Below are positions 34,380-44,956 of a stretch of 64,000 nt of DNA, in pieces. The position numbers and the translations under genes were made by a program. Where the stretch lies: the NCBI GenBank assembly GCA_009823505.1, contig VZQC01000265.1, positions 3,752,951 to 3,816,950 on the forward strand. The letters run 5' to 3'. Source of the DNA: Rhizomys pruinosus (Eukaryota > Chordata > Mammalia > Rodentia > Spalacidae). The notes under the pieces were generated by a model that did not search any database, was not told the DNA's origin, and saw nothing but the letters and a program-made list of their open reading frames with translations. The first letter of the stretch is position 1. Every line of letters begins with the position of its first letter.

Positions 34380-34810
34380 CCAGCTGCTCTGTCCACAAAA
34401 GCATTTCCCCAGGCCACCAGAGAGGTTAGGGGCAGGGGATGACAGCTGCTTGTGCTGGCAGGTAGAACCCTCCAGCATCTTAAGACACGAGGACCTTAGT
34501 GATGGGGTCCCCTTGGCTGATAACCCTCTCTCCTTCCATGTGGCTGCATGGTGGTATAAAATATGAAAAGCCTACTTAGAGTTGGTATAAATGTTGATTG
34601 CTTTCCATTGGCCCAGAGTGAGAGACCAAGTGAGTGCAATGAGTTCTGCCTTTTGGGAAGCCAGCTGGAAGCCTGCCAGCAGCCAGATGCACATCTGGTC
34701 CCTTGCTATTCTACCAGGGGAAGGAAGATTAGGGTCACCAGCAGTAGAGGAATAGCCAATTGGGGTCCTCTCTAAGGACTGCAGCTACCCCCACAGGTTG
34801 GGGTCCTTTC
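34380..34810 (-). pseudogene. ERV pol RNase H remnant
   Basis: The block SQKAELIALTWSL (around 34622-34662) followed by INIYTNSK and HHAATWKERG is the RNase H domain (AELIALT, then the D-S-R/K-Y-A-F position). The acidic residue of the IYTD motif is Asn here. It sits directly beside capsid sequence, so protease and RT are missing. Confidence 0.82.
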
Positions 34811-34814
34811 TAGG

Positions 34815-35330
34815 GCCTGTTACATGGACCTCGTCAGCATGGGCCTAGGTGGTGACCCAGATTCATTCCCACTCATGAGGAATCAAAGTAGTGGAAAGAA
34901 TGACATGAATATCATGCCAGATAAGGTCCTAGGTTTGGGTAAGGTATGGAAGTTCTTTAGTGTATCACACTGTATCAGTAGAGAAAGGACCCAAGCAGTG
35001 CTACATTTGGGAGAGATCAGACATAGTAAAAGGCATAAGGATATGGATAATTGTTCCTCCGCCTTTGAGAACTCATGCAGAGGAAAAAGGCAGTCGGAGT
35101 GTCCTTCATGCTCAACTGAATGCTGAGTGGGGTGGAGGGAAGGGAAGAAAAGAAGAAGAGCCGCAATGGAACAGGCAGATCAGGGCAAGGGGCTCCTGAG
35201 GTGGAGATGGAGGTGCATGGTATCGGCAGATCCAAGTGTTTGAGGGTTGAGAGCCAACTGGCAAGCGGAGGGACTGGTTTAGGCATGCAGCCTTCGGGTG
35301 AACTTTTAGCTAAAAGGATCTGCAAAGGGT
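34815..35330 (-). pseudogene. ERV gag capsid-region remnant
   Basis: A proline-rich stretch (STLKHLDLPIPC, 35210-35270) is followed, across frames, by a PF(T)MSDLSQ-like capsid start (about 35030) and a YTKEF-like helix (about 34950-34970). These fit gammaretroviral p12-capsid order. Stops and frameshifts are many. Confidence 0.7.
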
Positions 35331-36458
35331 GGCAAGTGGAGCAGAGAGAGGGACCAGACCAGAGGGCACAGGGGGCTTGAACATGGGCGGTTTCTGACCA
35401 TCTCCCCCTGCAGTGGCAAACATTGTCTACATAGTAAGAATGCGGAAATCAAAAGTGCCATTTTCAGGTCATAAGGACCCGTTGTCTAATTTATACTGAG
35501 ACTGAGCTGTGTTACAGTAAAAAATTAAATGGCCAGGCTTACTATCCCCTCAGAGTCCCAGAGGTTGCAGATTCTTAAAGATGCCGGCTAGGGGAGCCAT
35601 GGGAGCAGTTTTGGAGACCTTGATTCTCATTTCTGGAAAGAGGTAACAAGGGTAAAGGGAAACTGCACAGTGGAGAAGAGAGTGCAGCATCCTTCTCAGT
35701 CTCTGACCACCGAGGTGAGAAGTCCCACCAGGAAAGCCAAGACAAGGAGAAAGGTGTGGATGGAAAGGGCGAGCTGCAGGATGGCATGGAAAGGGGCACC
35801 GATGAGCTGAGTCAGAGGAGATCCTGAGTCAGAGGGGCTCAGAACACCAGGAAGGGACTTAGACCTAAGGTGTCAATAAGACATCCCTTTGCGAGGCCCA
35901 TTGCCCACTGGGGGCAGGGGGTTAGCCTGGCTTGCTGATGCGGCTTCAGAGAGAGCAAACCTGAGGTCTGGCCAACCTGAGTGGGCCACTTACAGGAGGA
36001 GGAAGGAAGGAGGAGGAAGGAAGATGGACGAGGGAGGAAGGAGGAAGGAAGAAGGAAGGAGGAAGGAAGAAGGAAGAGGAGGAAGGAAGAAGGAGGAAGG
36101 AAGAAGGAGGAAGGAGGAAGGAGGAAGGAGGAAGGAGGAAGAAGGAAGAAGGAGGAAGGAAGAAGGAGGAAGGAAGAAGGAGGAAGGAGGAAGGAAGAAG
36201 GAAGAAGGAAGAAGGCAGAAGTATGGTATCCAGAGGTTGAATTGTGGTGGGAGGAAGGAAGAAGGAAGAAGGAGGAAGGAAGAAGGAAGAAGGAAGAAGG
36301 AAGAAGGCAGAAGTATGGTATCCAGAGGTCAAATTGTGGTGGGCAACCATCCAGCATCTGGCCAGTGGTCCAAGGCCATCAGAGGGCCTGGACATCCACT
36401 CAGTGGTCAGGTCAAGGAAGGAGGAACAGCATCCCAAAGGGGGTCTGGAGTAGCCTTA
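35331..36458 (-). other. ERV leader and gag 5' region
   Basis: Between the primer site and capsid. Matrix cannot be recognised. The part at 35990-36330 has expanded into a GGAAGGA-type tract. A minus stretch at 35575-35799 is serine/proline/leucine-rich without motif. Confidence 0.6.
35990..36330. repeat. GGAAGGAGGA/GGAAGAA purine tract with a 92-bp duplication
   Basis: Almost pure purine on plus. The unique block GAAGGCAGAAGTATGGTATC (36211-36230) and its continuation recur at 36303-36343, a 92-bp offset, showing tandem expansion. Long open frames on both strands here come from the repeat. Confidence 0.95.
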
Positions 36459-36476
36459 CCCTGGATTTCAGCACCA
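36459..36476 (-). other. ERV primer-binding site, tRNA-Phe-like
   Basis: Minus strand TGGTGCTGAAATCCAGGG, two bases from the LTR end. It matches the tRNA-Phe 3' end complement at 14 of 18 positions, and the first three differences can be read as CpG-type or C-to-T decay. Confidence 0.72.
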
Positions 36477-36478
36477 GC

Positions 36479-36868
36479 TGTTAGGTTGAGGAAAATGACC
36501 AAGACCACGAGTGACCACTCTGAGGCAAGAAAAAGAGAGATTTAATTGGGAAACGAGCTTCCAGACTGTCCTCGTGGGAGGGGGAGAGAGCAGCTGCAGC
36601 TTCTTGTCACACCAGGCTGAGTTTTAGAGTATTGCTGTGGGAAGTGGGAAGCAAGTCAATAACAGGTGCCTCAGTAAGGAGGGTTTTGACTGAGGGGGGA
36701 GTTTTGGTTAGATATTTTTCAGTTTTTTGTTTGGCTGCTATGGAAAACAGGAGATTACTGAGAAGCTAGATTGGGTTAGTTTGTTTCCTGGAATGCTGCC
36801 CACTGGGTTGTGGTATCCATGTTGTTGTTCAGCAGTAATTCCATCTTGGGGTGCAGTTTGACCTAACA
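36479..36868 (-). mobile_element. 5' LTR of the minus-strand ERV
   Basis: Minus strand begins TGTTAGGTCAAACTGC and ends CCTCAACCTAACA, next to the primer site. 390 bp, with 7-bp inverted termini. Confidence 0.88.
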
Positions 36869-36904
36869 TATACCTTATTCAAGCTACTTGGGAGACTGAG
36901 ACAG

Positions 36905-37320
36905 GAGGATGACTTCAGCCTCAGAGTTTGAAAGCAGCCTATGAAACACAGCAAGATCCTATCTAAAAAAAAATCAAAACACCAGATTTTTTTCATTTTA
37001 AGATTTTCTTTTCACATTTAAATGTTTCTGGAATAGGGACACACCTGATGTTTAATGTCAGCTGAAAGTCAAAAGCTCTGGAAGAAAGGTCTCAGTGTCT
37101 GCACACTACTGGTTGTCACTGTCTGTCTTACCACCTCTTCATCTAAGCAGTTGTCCTGACGGTTGTCTTTGTAAGTAGAATAGGAAGTAGCTTAATTCTA
37201 GTGTAAATCTGTATTCCCTCATTGTTGCTTAAATTTATTTTTAAAAGACCACAGTATAAGGCAGTGTTAAAAAGCTATTGTGCGTAGGTGATGAGACTAG
37301 CAGTAGAATACCAAGCTCCT
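36905..37320 (+). repeat. Host segment copy A2 (right flank of the ERV)
   Basis: SINE-free counterpart of A1 (29650-30510), in direct orientation. It is preceded by the rest of a 7SL-like fragment (CAAGCTACTTGGGAGACTGAG, 36879-36900). Confidence 0.88.
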
Positions 37321-37556
37321 CTGAATCATACATCTATTTGCCGTATAAAGAAGAGATAATAATAGCAATAAAATGTTTTCAAAGCTAAGAGCAGTGGTGT
37401 GACTGAATTATGCAGTTAACTAGCCCTCATCATCTGAAAGGCTCCAACTGATTTTGAGAGGAGAGATTGGAAACTCAAGCAAAAGAAAGAGAAAACAAAA
37501 TCCCATGACACTACAAATTTAAACAGATACGATATGTAGTTAAAACCCCAAGGGAC

Positions 37557-37828
37557 AAGGGCTGGGCAGAAGATGGGTTAGTAAGTATAGTGCTTCCTAT
37601 AAGTGTGAAAACCCAACTCCATCCTTGAAACCCATATAAAAATGCTGGTGTGCATTTGCAATCCCAGACCAGAAGAGATCAAGACAGGGGGTCCTTGAGT
37701 CTCGCTGGCCAGCCACCATAACAGATTTGGAGAGCTCCAGATTACTGAGAGACCCTGTCTCAAAAAACAAAGTGGATGGCACCTGAGGAACAGCACCAGA
37801 AGTTGACCACACACACACACACACACTC
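37557..37828 (+). mobile_element. B4-type dimeric SINE
   Basis: GGGCTGGGCAGAAGATGGG head, degenerate B1-like centre (CTCGCTGGCCAGCC), then GAGACCCTGTCTCAAAAAAC and AAGTGGATGGCACCTGAGGA, the typical B4 ending, and a CA-rich tail. Confidence 0.8.
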
Positions 37829-38063
37829 ACGGGGTGTGCTATTTGGTAAACCTAAGTATTTGACCAAGTATTTGATCAAAATTTATAAAAAAAAGTGTGT
37901 CCCTGTGATTATATAGTTATATTCAGAAGAATACTTACATGTGGATAAAACCTAACTTTAGATTGCTATTTATAAGAAATTGGTCTGTAATTTCATAGGC
38001 AAATATATATTCCTTAAATATATATTTAGTTCTTAAAATATGGAGTGCATTACTGAGTTTCTT

Positions 38064-38182
38064 TTCCTTGAGAGAGGGTGTTTCTGTGTAGCCCTAGTCC
38101 AAGCTGCCCCCCAATCACAGAGATCCACCTGCCTCTGCCTCTTGAATCCTGGGGTCACAGGGGCATGCTACCATGCCTAGCT
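38064..38182 (-). mobile_element. B1 SINE, diverged
   Basis: Reverse B1 with TSD CATTACTGAGTT(T/C)CTT at 38048-38063 and 38183-38198. Internal deletion of the TGGAACTCAC block. Confidence 0.88.
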
Positions 38183-38429
38183 CATTACTGAGTTCCTTAT
38201 TCCTTCTGAAAGACTATCAGTAAATCAAAAACGTATCTTGCAACTAATGGTATTTCACAATTGAGGAGATGTACTGCATGAAACCATATATATATAATAT
38301 ATGTCAAAGACTAAAATTTCCTTGGTCAAAGTATGGGAAAACAAATTTACTTCATGTTGAATTAGCAGATCCTAGAACTACTACTTATTAAATACCTACC
38401 AAAATAAGACAACTAGCTATCTGTCCTTG

Positions 38430-38795
38430 TTACATTTCAGTTGTAATGACACACCTGGCAAGAGGGAACCTCAGTTGAGGGATCACTTCCATCAGAATTG
38501 CCTGTGGCCATGTCTGTGAGGCATTTTTTCACTTCCTGTGTGATGTAGGAGGCCCAGGCCTACTGTGGGCAGTGGCATCCCTGAACAGGTCGGCCTACGC
38601 CATGAAGAGAGGTAGCTGAGCAAGCCAGTGGGCAGCCTTTGTCCATGGTCTCTGCTTCAGCGCCTGCCTTGCAGCTCCTGCCCTGGATTTCCTCTGTGAA
38701 GGGCTGTGCTCTAAGCTGAAATGAACCCTTTCCTCCCGAGGTCGAATTTGGTCAGAGTATTTTATCAGCGCCATAGATAAGCAGACTAGAAGAAT
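38430..38795 (+). mobile_element. R1 LTR-like repeat
   Basis: GCAAGAGGGAACCTCAGTTGA, CCTACTGTGGGCAGTGGCA, then AATGAACCC and ATTTTATCAGCGCCATAGA ending. Diverged. Confidence 0.75.
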
Positions 38796-39925
38796 AGCTA
38801 AATAAGTCTTTGATTTACAATTGTCACTGATCATTTTATGATAACTCAAAGTTGATCACAAAAAAAACAGAGAATTTATTATGAGGATCTACAGAATATG
38901 GGCAAAAATTCAGAAAGCTCAAACTGGTTTATCTTGAACACTAAAGGTAATGCATGTTTCCCATAGTTCTAACTTGGTTAGCTGTCTTTCTGTTCTCAGA
39001 AGATAGCTCTCAAAATACCAGACCAGTTCGAATACTTCTCTGTTAACTGTAGGTCTAAATTTCCATGAAGACCTGATTGGTAGACCTAGATTCAAGTCCA
39101 CATCTGGTTCAAGCCACCATATCTGCCAAAGAGACGGTGTATCAGAACTTGGAGCAACAATGATGTTAAAAGAAAAATCATCCTGAGACCCAGAGTTGGA
39201 AAAGAACGACTAGTCATTGTTCCTCTTCAATTTGTGTCAACTGGATAATTCTACGGATTGGGGCCAGATATGACAGAATTTGGCCAACACACCCATGCAT
39301 TTATATATTCAGGTGATAGGCTCTCTTGGGAATGGCTAGTTTAGCACAACTTTCTGGAACAACTCAGGCCTGATCCATGTGTTGCAGTGTTTCAAATAGC
39401 ACTGACAGACTTCCAAAGGAGAAAATGCTATCTTGCAGGTACTTTTTCAGGTTTTGGTTTAACCAAGGCTCAGTGCCAAAACATATCACATGATAGTATC
39501 CATCATCAAAAATGATAAACTACAAAGCCAAAGAGAAAAGATGATACATATGGAAGGACATAAATTGGAGCCATCAATGCAGTTAGCTCACTAGTAACAG
39601 ACAGTACAAACCCAGCTGCCAGAAACTACACTTGTGTGTAAGGGATACAGTTAAGATGATTAGTGTGAGCTGGGCTGATTATTCTTAAAACTGGCTAATG
39701 TAATACAAAAATCTTACCAAGTATCATTAATCTTGTTACAAATAAGGAAACTGAGTCAAAGAGATGTCAGGGCCAGGATTCTAAACCAATTCTATCTAAC
39801 CACACAGCCTGTGAATCATTCTATTAGTAGACAAAGACATATTTTGGTAGGTTCATTGAACATTATCTTGGGGAAAAAGGTGTAGACTCAAAAGACCCAA
39901 ATTTCATCCAATGCTTTGTTTCTGT
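38796..39925. other. Unassigned DNA with one MIR-like fragment
   Basis: No exon. A MIR-like core (AAATAAGGAAACTGAGTC..GGGCCAGGATTCTAAACC) lies at about 39735-39815. Confidence 0.45.
39735..39815 (+). mobile_element. MIR-like ancient SINE fragment
   Basis: ACAAATAAGGAAACTGAG followed by GCCAGGATTCTAAACCAA matches the conserved MIR core order. Confidence 0.55.
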
Positions 39926-39927
39926 TG

Positions 39928-40622
39928 TGGCTTGAATGTGGCCTTTTCAAACTCCATATAGATCTCCCATGGTGGTAGTAATAAAGGGTGGGGCCTTTAA
40001 GAAATGATTAGGAGATTTCAGTCAGTAAAGTGCTTGCTGTCTAAGTGTGAGGAGATGAGTTCTATTCTTAGCACCGATATAAAACATTAAAAGCTGAGTA
40101 TAATGGCAAGCATTTGTAGCCTCAGTGCTAAGGAGGTAGAGATAGCGCATCCCTTGGGCTTTTGAATGTAACTGATGAGACTCAGATACCAGTTAGAGAG
40201 CCAGTCTCATAAAACAGTTCCCAAGGACAAGTACGTGAAGTTGACCTCTAGATTCCATATAAATGCATGTATACACACGCATCTACACACATACATCACT
40301 AACACACATATACACACTCAAAAGTAATTGGGCCTCAGCGGTTCTGTCCCCGTGAATAGACTGATACTCTTATGGCAGAAATCTCAGTGTGTGTGCTGCC
40401 CTGTCCTTCCGCTTCTCTGCCATGTGAGGACAGCGGTCATCCTTTCTGGCCATTCTGCTCCCTCCATCATGTGAGGGCGCAGCAAGAAGGCTCTCACCAA
40501 ATACTAAGGGAAGCACCAGCATTTCAAAATCCCTAATTACCAGAACTTCAAGAGTCAAACCTCTGTTCTGTACAGATTATCCAGGATGTAGCATTTTGTT
40601 AAAAGACACAAATGGACTAAGG
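39928..40622 (+). mobile_element. Old MaLR LTR (MST/MLT-like) split by a B4 SINE
   Basis: The left piece has GTGGCTTGAATGTGGCC and GGGTGGGGCCTTTAAGAA. The right piece has GAATAGACTGATACTCTTAT, TGCCATGTGAGGACAGC, CTCACCAAATAC and the terminus ATTTTGTTAAAAGACACAAA..GGACTAAGGCA. This is the usual order of MST/MLT LTRs. Confidence 0.75.
40005..40326 (+). mobile_element. B4-type dimeric SINE, old
   Basis: Lies inside the MaLR LTR. Head CAGTCAGTAAAGTGCTTGC, B1-like centre (AGCCTCAGTGCTAAGGAGG), GTTGACCTCTAGATTCC end and a CA/CAT-rich tail. Confidence 0.7.
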
Positions 40623-41075
40623 CAGTTCCCCAAGTTTAAGACCGATTTATGATGTTGCTTTTATAAATAGCAAAGTCCTTTCACTTTTTTTTTCCTGGCT
40701 GAATACACATGAGTATTCCATGTGATACTGATTTCCATACTGCTTACCATCCTCTCCATCCAGGGAGGCTTAATAGGAAGCTCTGGCCTCTGAACAAACT
40801 TCCTAAATGTTGATAGTTTCCCCTTTAGCATGATTTTGAACTATAGCACTGTAATCAGTCATCGTCTTGATGATGTCTCTTCAGTTTAAGAGTCCATTAG
40901 TGGGTGAGCATCCTCCTCTAGGAGAGATGACTCCAAAGTCCTTGAGCAATTGATAAGTCTGATGGTGACTGAGTGGTACTGTAAATTCACTGTGCACTAG
41001 AGAGCTGGTTGATTCTGTCCTAGAATATCTACTGTACTAAATTCTCCTTTTATGTTTTTCCTAAGTAAACAGTAC
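40623..41075. other. Unassigned DNA
   Basis: No recognised gene or repeat. Confidence 0.45.
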
Positions 41076-41090
41076 TGAATGAATGTTATT

Positions 41091-41349
41091 GTTTTTTTAA
41101 ACAATTTTTTAATTAATTTTATTTATTTTTGTATGTGTATGAATGTACTGTCTGCATGCAAGTCTGTGCACCCGTGTCGTGCAACGCCGCGGAGGTCAGA
41201 AGAGGGTCTCAGATTCCCCTGGAACTGGAGTTCTCCTGGAATTGGAGCTTCAGATGGTTCTCAGCCGCCATGTGGGTGCTGGGGATCGAACCTGGGTCCT
41301 CTGTAAGAGCGGTCGGCGCTCTTAACTGCTAGGCCATCTCTCCAGCTCC
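41091..41349 (-). mobile_element. B2/B3-type SINE (long variant)
   Basis: Complete, near-identical to the 12005 copy. TSD TGAA(T/A)GAATGTTATT at 41076-41090 and 41350-41364. Confidence 0.95.
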
Positions 41350-41364
41350 TGAAAGAATGTTATT

Positions 41365-42155
41365 AATACCTCATCAAGTAGATTAAAATTAGTTAGTCAC
41401 ACCTCCTCCTATACCCTCTCCATATATCATCTAAGATTCTGTTCTGGGATTTTGGAAGGCTTACATACATTTGGAAATTCTTCCTTTTATTTTGGCCATG
41501 CAATCATTGCAGTATGTGCAGTCCCTTTGAAGTACATGAGCTTGCTTGTTCTCCTTGAGGAAACATCATAACTCAGCCCCAGAACTTAATTCATTTTTGA
41601 AGAACAAGGTAGTGTACTTTACAAGGATCTGGGGAATTGTCCGCAGAAGGAATAAATGGTTGAGTGATGTTATGAATAATGAAATAAAAACTCACAGAAG
41701 GTAAAAATGTTGCTGAGGACTTTACACTTAAGAGAACTGACCATTGCTGTCTGGTACATACCCCTTGAGATATTCTAATTAATCTTAAGAAATACACCAT
41801 TGTCCAGGGAACTGATAGTTTCTTTAACTTGTGTGTAGAACTCAGGCCATTCTGATACTATAAGTGCAGGCATGTTCTTGACACTCAGTCTCTGTATTTT
41901 TCTGTCTCTTGTCATTGACTGAGAACATGTTGATGCATCTTGTCTCTTATTGGTAAGGCTCAGGATCTGTGGGTCCCATCTGGAGAGTTCTCAGACCAGC
42001 ACATCCTCCTGCATCTTCCAGCTGTACCTGCTATTGGCTTGTCCCCTCCTTCCAGCACTGTATCAGAGCCCTGACTTCTACCAAGGAAGCACCTGTGAGC
42101 TATTTTGGTTGAGGGACTTGTCTAGTCCATAAACAAGAAAAAGTAGAAGGAAAAG
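41365..42155. other. Unassigned DNA
   Basis: No recognised gene or repeat. Confidence 0.45.
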
Positions 42156-42156
42156 T

Positions 42157-42475
42157 GTATTAATTACCATGAACAAAAGCAACTTATAGATGAAGGTCTT
42201 TATTTTGGCTTACAGTTCTAGAAGAATAAGAGTCCATCCATGGTGGGATGGCATAGCAGCAGGTGGCCAGAGCAGGAGGCTGAGAGAATGAACTGCAAGC
42301 AGAACAAATCTCGAAGGTCCCTGCCTACATGACTTACTTTTTCCTGCAAGGCTCCATGTCCTAAGGTTCCATAACCTCCTCAAATGGTGCCAGTATTTGT
42401 GCAATAGGTGGGCAAATATTGAAAAACATGAGCCTATGATCACATTTCTCATTCAAACCACCATGACAAAGAAAA
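42157..42475 (-). mobile_element. R1 LTR-like repeat, diverged
   Basis: ATTAATTACCATGAACAAAAG and TTATTTTGGCTTACAGTTC fit the reverse of the R1 3' part. Confidence 0.6.
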
Positions 42476-42677
42476 TGGCGATAGTTTGTGTAGTGTGCCT
42501 CTAACTCCCAACATGAAATATTACTTGTATTCCCTTCAGTAACTTACCAATACCATTTTTTTCTTTTCATCTCCCATTAAAGAACCTTTCCAAATAACTC
42601 AGTAACTTGTTAAAATCTGAAGAACGTACTTTATTGGTCCCAGTACTGAGTTCACTAAGCAATCTTGGTCAGCTTTT

Positions 42678-42917
42678 TAAAAAATGTTATTTATTTTTGT
42701 ATGTGTATGAATGCACTGTCTGCATGTAGGTCTGTGCGCCCGTGTGGAGCAATGCCGCAGAGGTCAGAAGAGGGTCTCGGATTCCCCTGGAACTGGAGTT
42801 CTCCTGGAATTGGAGTTACAGACGGTTCTCAGCCGCCATGTGGGTGCTGGAGAAGGAACCCGGGTCCTCTGCAAGAGCAGTAGGTGCTCTTAACCACTAG
42901 GCTATCTCTCCAGCCCC
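42678..42917 (-). mobile_element. B2/B3-type SINE (long variant)
   Basis: TSD TCTTGGTCAGCTTTT at 42663-42677 and 42918-42932. Confidence 0.95.
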
Positions 42918-43006
42918 TCTTGGTCAGCTTTTATATGTATATTACTATAAGAAAGACCAATGTATGGCCAGTACAATGTCCAGTCTTCCTAACAGTGCTA
43001 GGTTTT

Positions 43007-43246
43007 AAAAAAAATATTTTTAAATTTTATTCATTTATTTATTTTTATGTGTATGAGTGTACTGTTTGCATGTAGGTTTGTGCACCCATGTCATGCAATG
43101 CCGCGGAGGTCAGAAGAGGGCGTCGGATTCCCCTGGAACTGGAGTTAAAGACTGTTCTCAGCCTCCATGTGGGTGCTGGGGATCGAACCCGGGTCCTATG
43201 CAAGAGTAGCCAGAGCTCTTAACTGCTAGGCCATCTCTCCAGCCCC
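43007..43246 (-). mobile_element. B2/B3-type SINE (short variant)
   Basis: Flanked by ACAGTGCTAG(G)TTTT near 42992-43006 and 43247-43260. Lacks the 17-bp duplication. Confidence 0.93.
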
Positions 43247-43362
43247 ACAGTGCTAGTTTTTATCACGCTGACATCTGCTGCATACTCTTTGACCTCTCAT
43301 GGTTTTAATTGCCAGCTGATTTTCCATGGTCTCACTACCATGACCACTGCTAACTGAACATA

Positions 43363-43399
43363 TTCATTCATTCATTCATTCATTCATTCATTCATTCAC
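43363..43399. repeat. (ATTC)n microsatellite
   Basis: About nine tandem ATTC units. Confidence 0.97.
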
Positions 43400-43412
43400 T
43401 CAAAATAATTGG

Positions 43413-43582
43413 AGGGCAGCAAGATGGCTCAGTAGATAAAGGTGTTTGATGCACAGGCTAGATGACCTGAGTTTCATCCCCAGATCCCATGGTCGAAGAA
43501 AACTGACTCCTGAACGCTGTCCTCTGACTTGTATATACAAGTTATGGGCTGTGTAGGAACACTGTGGCACCTCCCCATATGT

Positions 43583-43628
<46 letters not shown>
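43413..43628 (+). mobile_element. B2/B4-related SINE with (AC)n tail
   Basis: GGCAGCAAGATGGCTCAGTAG head, GATGACCTGAGTTTCATCCCC B box, ending in a CA microsatellite of about 22 units (about 43586-43627). Confidence 0.8.
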
Positions 43629-43761
43629 TTTGTGTACACAAATTTAAAAAATAGCCCTGCGTGTTTACTCTAATTCAATAGTCACAAGTTCACAGTGACT
43701 GCAATTTGGTAGGGAGACATTAAACAAGTACATAAAGTGGAATTATAAGTTGTAAGTGCTG

Positions 43762-43994
43762 GGGGTTGGAGAGATGGCCTACTGGTTAAGAGCACTGACT
43801 TACTGCTCTTGCCAAGGACCCGGGTTTGATCCCCAGCACCCACATGGTGGCTGAGAACCATCTTTAACTCCAGTTCCAGGATAATCGGATGCCCTCTTCT
43901 GACCTCTGTGGAATTGCATGACAAGGGTGCACAAACCTATTTGTAGACAGTACATTAATACACATAAAAATAAATAAATAAATAAATAAAATAA
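43762..43994 (+). mobile_element. B2/B3-type SINE (short variant)
   Basis: Perfect 17-bp TSD ATAAGTTGTAAGTGCTG (43745-43761, 43995-44011). A small tandem insertion (ACTT) in the head and an (AAAT)n tail. Confidence 0.95.
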
Positions 43995-44087
43995 ATAAGT
44001 TGTAAGTGCTGCAAAACAAAAGCATTCTGAGGGGAAGAGTAAAGAGATGCATTTATTAGATGGGGGTGGGGTGGCTACTCTGTTTCT

Positions 44088-44247
44088 TGTTTGTTTGTTT
44101 GTTTGTTTGTTTGTTTGTTTGTGCGTTTGTAGGCCTATCTGGCCTGGAACTCACTATGTGTACCAGGCTGGGCTTGAACTCACAGAGATCTACCTGTTTC
44201 TGCCTCCCAAGTGCTGGGATTAAATGTGTGCACCACCAAACCTGGCA
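44088..44247 (-). mobile_element. B1 SINE with (GTTT)n tail
   Basis: The T-side tail has become a GTTT microsatellite (44088-44122), followed by reverse B1 to GGGATTAAATGTGTGCACC. Confidence 0.92.
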
Positions 44248-44574
44248 AGTGGCCCCTCTATTGGCTTACCAGTAAGTAGGTCCATTTCAAATGCAGGCTG
44301 TAAAGAGGTACACACTTTGTAGAGAACCAAACAGCAACAATAAAGCCAACTAAACTGTCTACTTTTTTTTATTATCCCCATGCGCTATTATAAAGAATTC
44401 CAGTAATAAAATGCTCCCTGAAAAAGTCTTTTGTTGGTCAGGTCTAATTAATTTCTGTATTTACTGTTAAATTCTAGCATTTTATATGCAATTAATGTAT
44501 ATTCAATGCTTATCTCTTAATTTAATATTCTATATGGATGTTATTTTGAATAAATTCCAGTTATAAAATTTGGT

Positions 44575-44690
44575 CTTAGCTGGTTGCAGCAGTATGTCCT
44601 AGATGCTCAGGAAGCTGAGGCAAGATTACTGTATGAGTTTAAGAGTTTGAATCCAGCCTTAGCAATATAGTGATAAACTATTTTGAAAAG
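44575..44690 (+). mobile_element. Old 7SL-derived monomer (B1-like)
   Basis: AGATGCTCAGGAAGCTGAGGC then GAATCCAGCCTTAGCAATATA, the ancestral order without the muroid internal duplication. Confidence 0.6.
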
Positions 44691-44956
44691 AAGAGAAAGA
44701 AGAGGAGCAGAGAAGAGAAGAAGGAGGAGAAGAGGGGGTTGGAGAGGGAGATGAGGGGAGGGAAAGGGAAAAAAGAAGAGAAGAGAGGAGAGGGAGGTAT
44801 TCTTGTTTGCCAAGTAAACCCCTTTCTTTTCCATGTTAGTATTGGTCGGAGTGTTTTGTCAAGAAATTGAAAGCAGACTAGAATAGGAGGGAAGGAGAGG
44901 GAAGGAAGGGAAGTGAAAGGGAGGGAAGGAAAGGTGGGAGGAGAGGAGAGGAGAGT
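44690..44956. repeat. GA-rich purine tract in two parts
   Basis: AGAAGAGGAG-type sequence at 44690-44795 and GGAAGGGAAG-type at 44886-44956. They are separated by an R1-end-like bit (GAGTGTTTTGTCAAGAAATTG..ACTAGAATAG). Confidence 0.85.

Larger units (their letters stand above)
30511..36868 (-). mobile_element. Class I endogenous retrovirus, defective, two LTRs
   Basis: A minus-strand provirus of about 6.4 kb. Reading leftwards from 36868 the order is 5' LTR, primer-binding site, purine/pyrimidine-biased leader, gag capsid remnant, RNase H, integrase, env (interrupted by R1), and 3' LTR. NC, protease and most of RT are deleted, and every gene has stops or frameshifts. LTR ends are TGTTAGG..CCTAACA for the 5' copy. 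The primer site matches tRNA-Phe with four differences, suggesting an ERV-F-like group. No matching 4-5 bp TSD was found outside the LTRs. Confidence 0.9.

Noticed and set aside
35839..36545. Lys/Glu/Arg/Gly-rich and Ser/Leu/Phe-rich long frames
   Set aside because: Produced by the GGAAGGA purine tract in the ERV leader.
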